DNA of 9,177 nucleotides from JBMNCR01 sp049366695 (GTDB lineage Bacteria > Bacillota > Clostridia > Eubacteriales > Alkalibacteraceae): assembly GCA_049366695.1 (NCBI GenBank), contig JBMNCR010000122.1, positions 1 to 9,177 of the forward strand. The letters run 5' to 3'. Both the position numbers and the translations under genes were made by a program. The notes beneath the pieces were generated by a model. The model worked only from the letters and a program-made list of their open reading frames with translations. It made no database searches and was not told the origin of the DNA. Shown piece by piece: positions 6,683-9,177 of the stretch. Each line of letters begins with the position of its first letter. Positions within the stretch are counted from its first letter, which is position 1.

Positions 6683-7157
6683 ATTAAATATCTTTAGTTC
6701 TAACGGGAGCACAAGAAAACTCTAGCTATGTGTGTTTTTTGATGATCTAAGAAAAAATAATTTAGCGTTTATTATACATAGTTAATAAATACTAAATAAT
6801 ATTTCTTCTGTACTATTAATACAAGTAATATATGGAAAAGTGAAAAGAGCAATTATTTTTGTACCCTGAAAAATGCAAAAAAATTATCATGTAATAAAGT
6901 GTATATAGACAAAATTAATGCTTTACCACTATATGATAAATATTAAGATATGTCCCTAAGTTATTTGTAACACAAGTTTATAATTGAATAGTTACAAAAA
7001 AACATGGCTATAGTTATCAAGAAACAAATATGTTGAACATATTTACTATAATATGAAATATTTTACTTATTCAATGCATAAGTATATTATAAGCAGTTTT
7101 GTCCACTAAGAAGTTTTTTCATAGTTTTCTTCTTGTTTTGGATAATGCTTAATTATG
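6683..7157. other. AT-rich non-coding stretch before the small membrane protein gene
   Basis: No gene is supported. A near-continuous inverted repeat AAATATGTT-G-AACATATTT lies at 7026-7044, followed by TATAAT at 7047-7052. A candidate promoter for the next gene is at 7062-7090. The repeat sits 17 bases before that promoter, a position possible for a regulator site, though one such repeat per window is near what chance gives at this base composition. Confidence 0.4.
7062..7090 (+). promoter_or_regulatory. Candidate sigma-A promoter of the 57-residue protein gene
   Basis: TTTACT (7062-7067), a 17-base spacer and TATTAT (7085-7090) would start a transcript near 7097, giving a leader of about 75 bases. 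A weaker alternative is TTCATA (7118-7123) with GATAAT (7141-7146), also 17 bases apart. Confidence 0.35.
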
Positions 7158-7172
7158 AAAGGAGGAACAACT

Positions 7173-7346
7173 ATGGTTATTGAATTATGTATATGGTTAA
7201 GTGTAACAATAGTCGTAGTCATGTCCGTATGTGCCGCATTTGGTTTAATACCAATACTAATTGAATTTGATATTGGAAAACTTATTCACTTTAAGATGAA
7301 AATAAAAGAATTGTCTTCTAGGTTATGGGCGCCTAAAAGACATTAA
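7173..7346 (+). CDS. Small single-helix membrane protein of unknown function
   Basis: This encodes 57 residues. ATG 7173 is chosen because a near-perfect AAAGGAGG (7158-7165) lies seven bases upstream; the in-frame ATG 7155 overlaps the RBS. Residues 5-31 form one long hydrophobic helix (LCIWLSVTIVVVMSVCAAF then GLIPILI) with two cysteines. It is followed by a basic amphipathic tail (KLIHFKMKIKELSSRLWAPKRH). It is likely an inner membrane peptide with the tail inside. It has its own terminator at 7352-7387 and no coding neighbour in the same unit. It has no Agr-type core, no double-glycine leader and no known toxin motif that I recognise. Possible roles include a small regulator of a membrane complex or a type I toxin, but nothing in the sequence decides. 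Confidence 0.72.
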   Translation: MVIELCIWLSVTIVVVMSVCAAFGLIPILIEFDIGKLIHFKMKIKELSSRLWAPKRH

Positions 7347-7351
7347 CATAT

Positions 7352-7387
7352 AAAGACTATAAAAAAACTATGAGTCTTTGTTTGTTC
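7352..7387 (+). terminator. Terminator of the small membrane protein gene
   Basis: AAAGACT (7352-7358) pairs with AGTCTTT (7373-7379), extended inward by ATA/TAT next to a bulged G, and is followed by GTTTGTTC. It lies five bases after the stop. The stem is short but position and T-rich tail support it. Confidence 0.55.
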
Positions 7388-7647
7388 AAATGTATAGGTT
7401 ATCCTAACAATAAAATATGCGAATGCTTTAACACACATATAAATAATATGTTATTAAATAATTAAATAGAACTATTAAATAAGTTTTTCTTTCAGTATAA
7501 GAATATTTATTTCGCTAAGATTCGTTATTAGCAAAAAAAGGTATAAAAATTACTATAAAAGACAGAGTAATGATTAATACTGAATTTTATAAAAATAGAT
7601 ATCAATTAACTATAAAAGTATATTATGATTAATTATTTTGCAATAAT
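7388..7647. other. AT-rich non-coding stretch
   Basis: I see no gene, terminator or repeat here on either strand that stands out. It would be the downstream region of the minus-strand fragment ending at 7648. Confidence 0.4.
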
Positions 7648-7872
7648 CTACTTGATTACAAAATAAGGATATATATTTAGATCTAATTCTGCTAGTATTT
7701 GTTTGCTTACTTCGATAATTACTTTAATTTGACTCTCTTCAATATGCATAAATTTAAATGGTATACTAACAGTATAATCAACAAACTGATCAAAACTACA
7801 ATTTAGTCTTCCAGTAAAGTAAGAATATATTAAAGATAAAGTACTAAAATAAGCTGAGGAAGATAGCATTGA
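7648..7872 (-). pseudogene. C-terminal fragment of an unidentified protein, possibly a TetR-type regulator
   Basis: The minus strand is open from the TAG at 7648-7650 upward and reads as real protein for about 75 residues: AYFSTLSLIYSYFTGRL, then FDQFVDYTVSIPFKFMHIEE, SQIKVIIEVSKQILAELDL and a final NIYPYFVIK. The helical, amphipathic pattern ending in KQILAELDL is like the C-terminal ligand-binding end of TetR/AcrR regulators, but I cannot name the family with confidence. Further upstream the same frame is only the antisense of the GcvT-like fragment, so the 5' part, including any DNA-binding domain, is missing. No RBS supports any start. The break point coincides with the 5' break of the plus-strand fragment beginning near 7869. 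Confidence 0.4.
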
Positions 7873-8363
7873 TATCTCATCATTTAGATTTACGCGCACG
7901 TTTTCGCACACCAGTTGAGGTTGGTTGGAGCTGGACAGCAAAGTTCGATCATGAATTCATTGGTAGAAAGGTCCTGCAAGCAGAAGTAGAAAACCCTAAA
8001 CGAACCATTGTGACACTACGTTGGAACCATGAAGATGTGATTGATATCTATGCCTCTCTATTTAAACCAGGAGAGGAGTACAAAACCATGGATTTGCCTT
8101 GTGCTCAGCCTCAACTTGCAGGGGGACATGCTGATTGTGTTACCAAAAATGGAGAAGAAATCGGTATCTCATCATCAACTATCTATAGCTACTATTATCG
8201 TGAGGTCATATCCCATTGTTCCATTGATGTGGATCAGGCAAAAATCGGCAACCAGGTCATCGTGCACTGGGGCGACTATGGCAAACGAATAAAAGAGGTG
8301 CGAGCCATCGTAGAACGATATCCATACCTTGATTTACCTAGAAATCAAAATTATGATCTATAA
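7869..8363 (+). pseudogene. 5'-truncated GcvT/LigM-like methyltransferase (O-demethylase family), C-terminal domain remnant
   Basis: Family-like sequence starts at RARFRTPVEVGWSW (about 7893) and runs to the stop at 8361-8363. Visible landmarks are DHEFIGRKVL, NPKRTIVTLRW, EDVIDIYASLF, GEEIGISSSTIYSYYYREVIS, VIVHWGD and KEVRAIVERYPY. These match the C-terminal half and barrel domain of aminomethyltransferase-family proteins such as LigM-like vanillate demethylases, which move a methyl group from a methoxy substrate to tetrahydrofolate. Full proteins are about 450 residues; the folate-binding N-terminal two thirds are absent. A TTG at 7869 after GAGGA (7856-7860) could drive translation of 164 residues, probably by accident. 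GC content is clearly higher than in the flanking DNA, which fits transfer or different ancestry. A second copy of the domain follows at 8437. Confidence 0.75.
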
Positions 8364-8436
8364 GCAATAGGGGTAAAAAATAGGTTATTATGTGATTTTG
8401 TTTAATGAAATAAAAATAGATTGGAGGAAAAGAATA

Positions 8437-8931
8437 ATGCAATTTGGAGAAAATAGTGGAATTTGGAAAGGTGCATTTACAGTTAATATTGGGAATGTTT
8501 GGGGGTCTAACAGTTATTTCGGGTTTGAGTTTACAGGTGCGGAGGATGTAGCCGATATTTATGCTTCTCAATTTAGAGGTGAAGGTTGTGAAACTTATGA
8601 AAGAATTGACTCGCCAATGGATTGGGGGGAGTCATGGCATGTTTTGCAAGGACCAAATCCTCCACTTCGATGCGATAAAATATTGGTTGATGGTAAATTT
8701 ATTGGTGTTTCTGCAGGTCGCATTAACGATTATTATCATAAAAAAGTCATCTCCCTTGGATTTATTGACAAAGAGCACGCAATTGAAGGAAAAGATGTAA
8801 TGGTTATCTGGGGTACCCCGGGCAAACCGCAGAAAGAAGTCCATGCAAAAGTTGCCAGATTTCCTTATTATAATGGAGAATTTAGAAACGAAACTTTCGA
8901 TGTTGAAAAGATTCCCCATCCACAATTTTAG
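8437..8931 (+). CDS. Stand-alone GcvT C-terminal-barrel-like protein, LigM/aminomethyltransferase family
   Basis: This encodes 164 residues from ATG 8437, nine bases after GGAGG (8423-8427). It carries the C-terminal part of the same family as the preceding fragment: AEDVADIYASQFRG, CDKILVDGKFIGVSAGRIND, YYHKKVISLGFIDKEHAIEG, VMVIWGTPGKPQKEVHAKVA, RFPYYNGEFRNETFDVE. Conservation at the end is better than in the 7869-8363 fragment. Shared blocks (EDV-DIYAS, IG-S, YY--VIS, WG--GK--KEV) show the two are paralogous. The folate/substrate-binding N-terminal region is missing, so it cannot be a complete demethylase alone; it could be a remnant with a fortuitous RBS or a genuine single-domain partner. 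The N-terminal part MQFGENSGIWKGAFTVNIGN is less clearly family-like. Confidence 0.75.
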   Translation: MQFGENSGIWKGAFTVNIGNVWGSNSYFGFEFTGAEDVADIYASQFRGEGCETYERIDSPMDWGESWHVLQGPNPPLRCDKILVDGKFIGVSAGRINDYYHKKVISLGFIDKEHAIEGKDVMVIWGTPGKPQKEVHAKVARFPYYNGEFRNETFDVEKIPHPQF

Positions 8932-9177
8932 AATTAGTTCAGATATTGAACTAAATACAATGTAATATTTCTTAAGCTACTTAAATAGAAAGTTAGGCAC
9001 CTAATCAGTATTTTTTTAGGTGCCGATTTAATTCACAATTAAAATAAATGAGTCTAGCTACAGTAATCCATATTTTTGTGATCACAAACATCAAGTAGGT
9101 CCATCTCGGCTGCTTATTCCATTATCTGAAGACATTTATGTGGGATGTGGAATACGGTTAAATTAACTATGACTTGA
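8932..9177. other. Right-edge stretch with a hairpin and a short orphan frame
   Basis: GGCACCTAA (8996-9004) pairs with TTAGGTGCC (9016-9024) around an 11-base T-rich loop; a possible terminator of the 8437 gene, but without a T-run after the stem. A 14-base palindrome TTTGTGATCACAAA is at 9075-9088. A plus-strand frame from 9032 to about 9166 reads HQVGPSRLLIPLSEDIYVGC without a start codon; it may be a gene remnant or chance. Confidence 0.35.
8996..9024 (+). terminator. Possible terminator of the 8437-8931 gene
   Basis: This is a nine-pair perfect stem (GGCACCTAA with TTAGGTGCC), GC-rich at its base, 64 bases after the stop. The T-run lies in the loop instead of after the stem, and what follows is GATTTAATT, so function as a terminator is uncertain. 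Confidence 0.45.

Noticed and set aside
6523..7157. c-di-GMP riboswitch near the GGDEF/HD-GYP gene
   Set aside because: I looked for the GEMM-I and GEMM-II conserved cores here and in the 3032-3406 leader and did not recognise either.
7873..7941. Extension of the minus-strand frame up to an ATG at 7939-7941
   Set aside because: This part is the antisense of the GcvT-like coding sequence and has no RBS; the protein-like part stops near 7872.
9075..9088. Palindrome TTTGTGATCACAAA as a CRP/FNR-type site
   Set aside because: The half-sites TGTGA/TCACA lack the six-base spacer of CRP sites, there is no gene start at a suitable distance, and several palindromes of this size are expected by chance.
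1..9177. Insertion sequences, CRISPR arrays, tRNA or rRNA genes
   Set aside because: No transposase-like protein, regularly spaced repeats, cloverleaf or rRNA sequence was recognised on either strand.

Overview
The window comes from a low-GC, strictly anaerobic-looking Firmicute, most likely a member of the Clostridia. The DNA is strongly AT-rich, ribosome binding sites are of the AAAGGAGG/GGGGG type, GTG and TTG starts occur, and the gene content fits: a corrinoid methyltransferase protein, an agr-type cyclic peptide system and a GGDEF/HD-GYP protein. The exact genus cannot be read from the sequence.

Layout from left to right. Bases 1-236 hold the C-terminal end of a corrinoid (B12-binding) protein of a methyltransferase system, followed by a long AT-flanked hairpin (392-448). 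After a 450-base non-coding stretch comes a lipoprotein gene (904-1794) that is interrupted by one in-frame TAA at 1105-1107. Next is a membrane-anchored extracytoplasmic protein of unknown function (2092-2979), closed by a 12-bp hairpin (3004-3031).

The centre is a compact four-gene unit, all on the plus strand (3407-6522). It contains a small five-helix membrane protein, AgrB (peptide-processing cysteine protease, translationally coupled through TAGTG), AgrD (41-residue cyclic peptide precursor with ACLWGF core and YQPEEP tail, not previously separated as a gene because it is so short) and a six-helix membrane protein with GGDEF and HD-GYP domains. A clear terminator lies at 6644-6682. No AgrC histidine kinase and no LytTR-type AgrA is present in the window. 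The arrangement suggests, but does not prove, that the secreted peptide is linked to cyclic-di-GMP turnover instead of, or beside, the usual two-component pathway. This is the most interesting part of the window.

The right part looks like an accessory region in decay. A 57-residue single-helix membrane protein (7173-7346) has a good ribosome binding site and its own terminator. A minus-strand C-terminal protein fragment (7648-about 7872) abuts a plus-strand fragment of a GcvT/LigM-like demethylase C-terminal domain (about 7869-8363). Both lack their 5' parts at the same point, as if a deletion had joined two divergent genes. A second stand-alone GcvT C-terminal-like gene (8437-8931) follows with its own ribosome binding site. 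The corrinoid protein on the left and these GcvT-like domains on the right both belong to methyl-transfer/O-demethylation metabolism, so the signalling genes appear to sit inside or next to a one-carbon locus.
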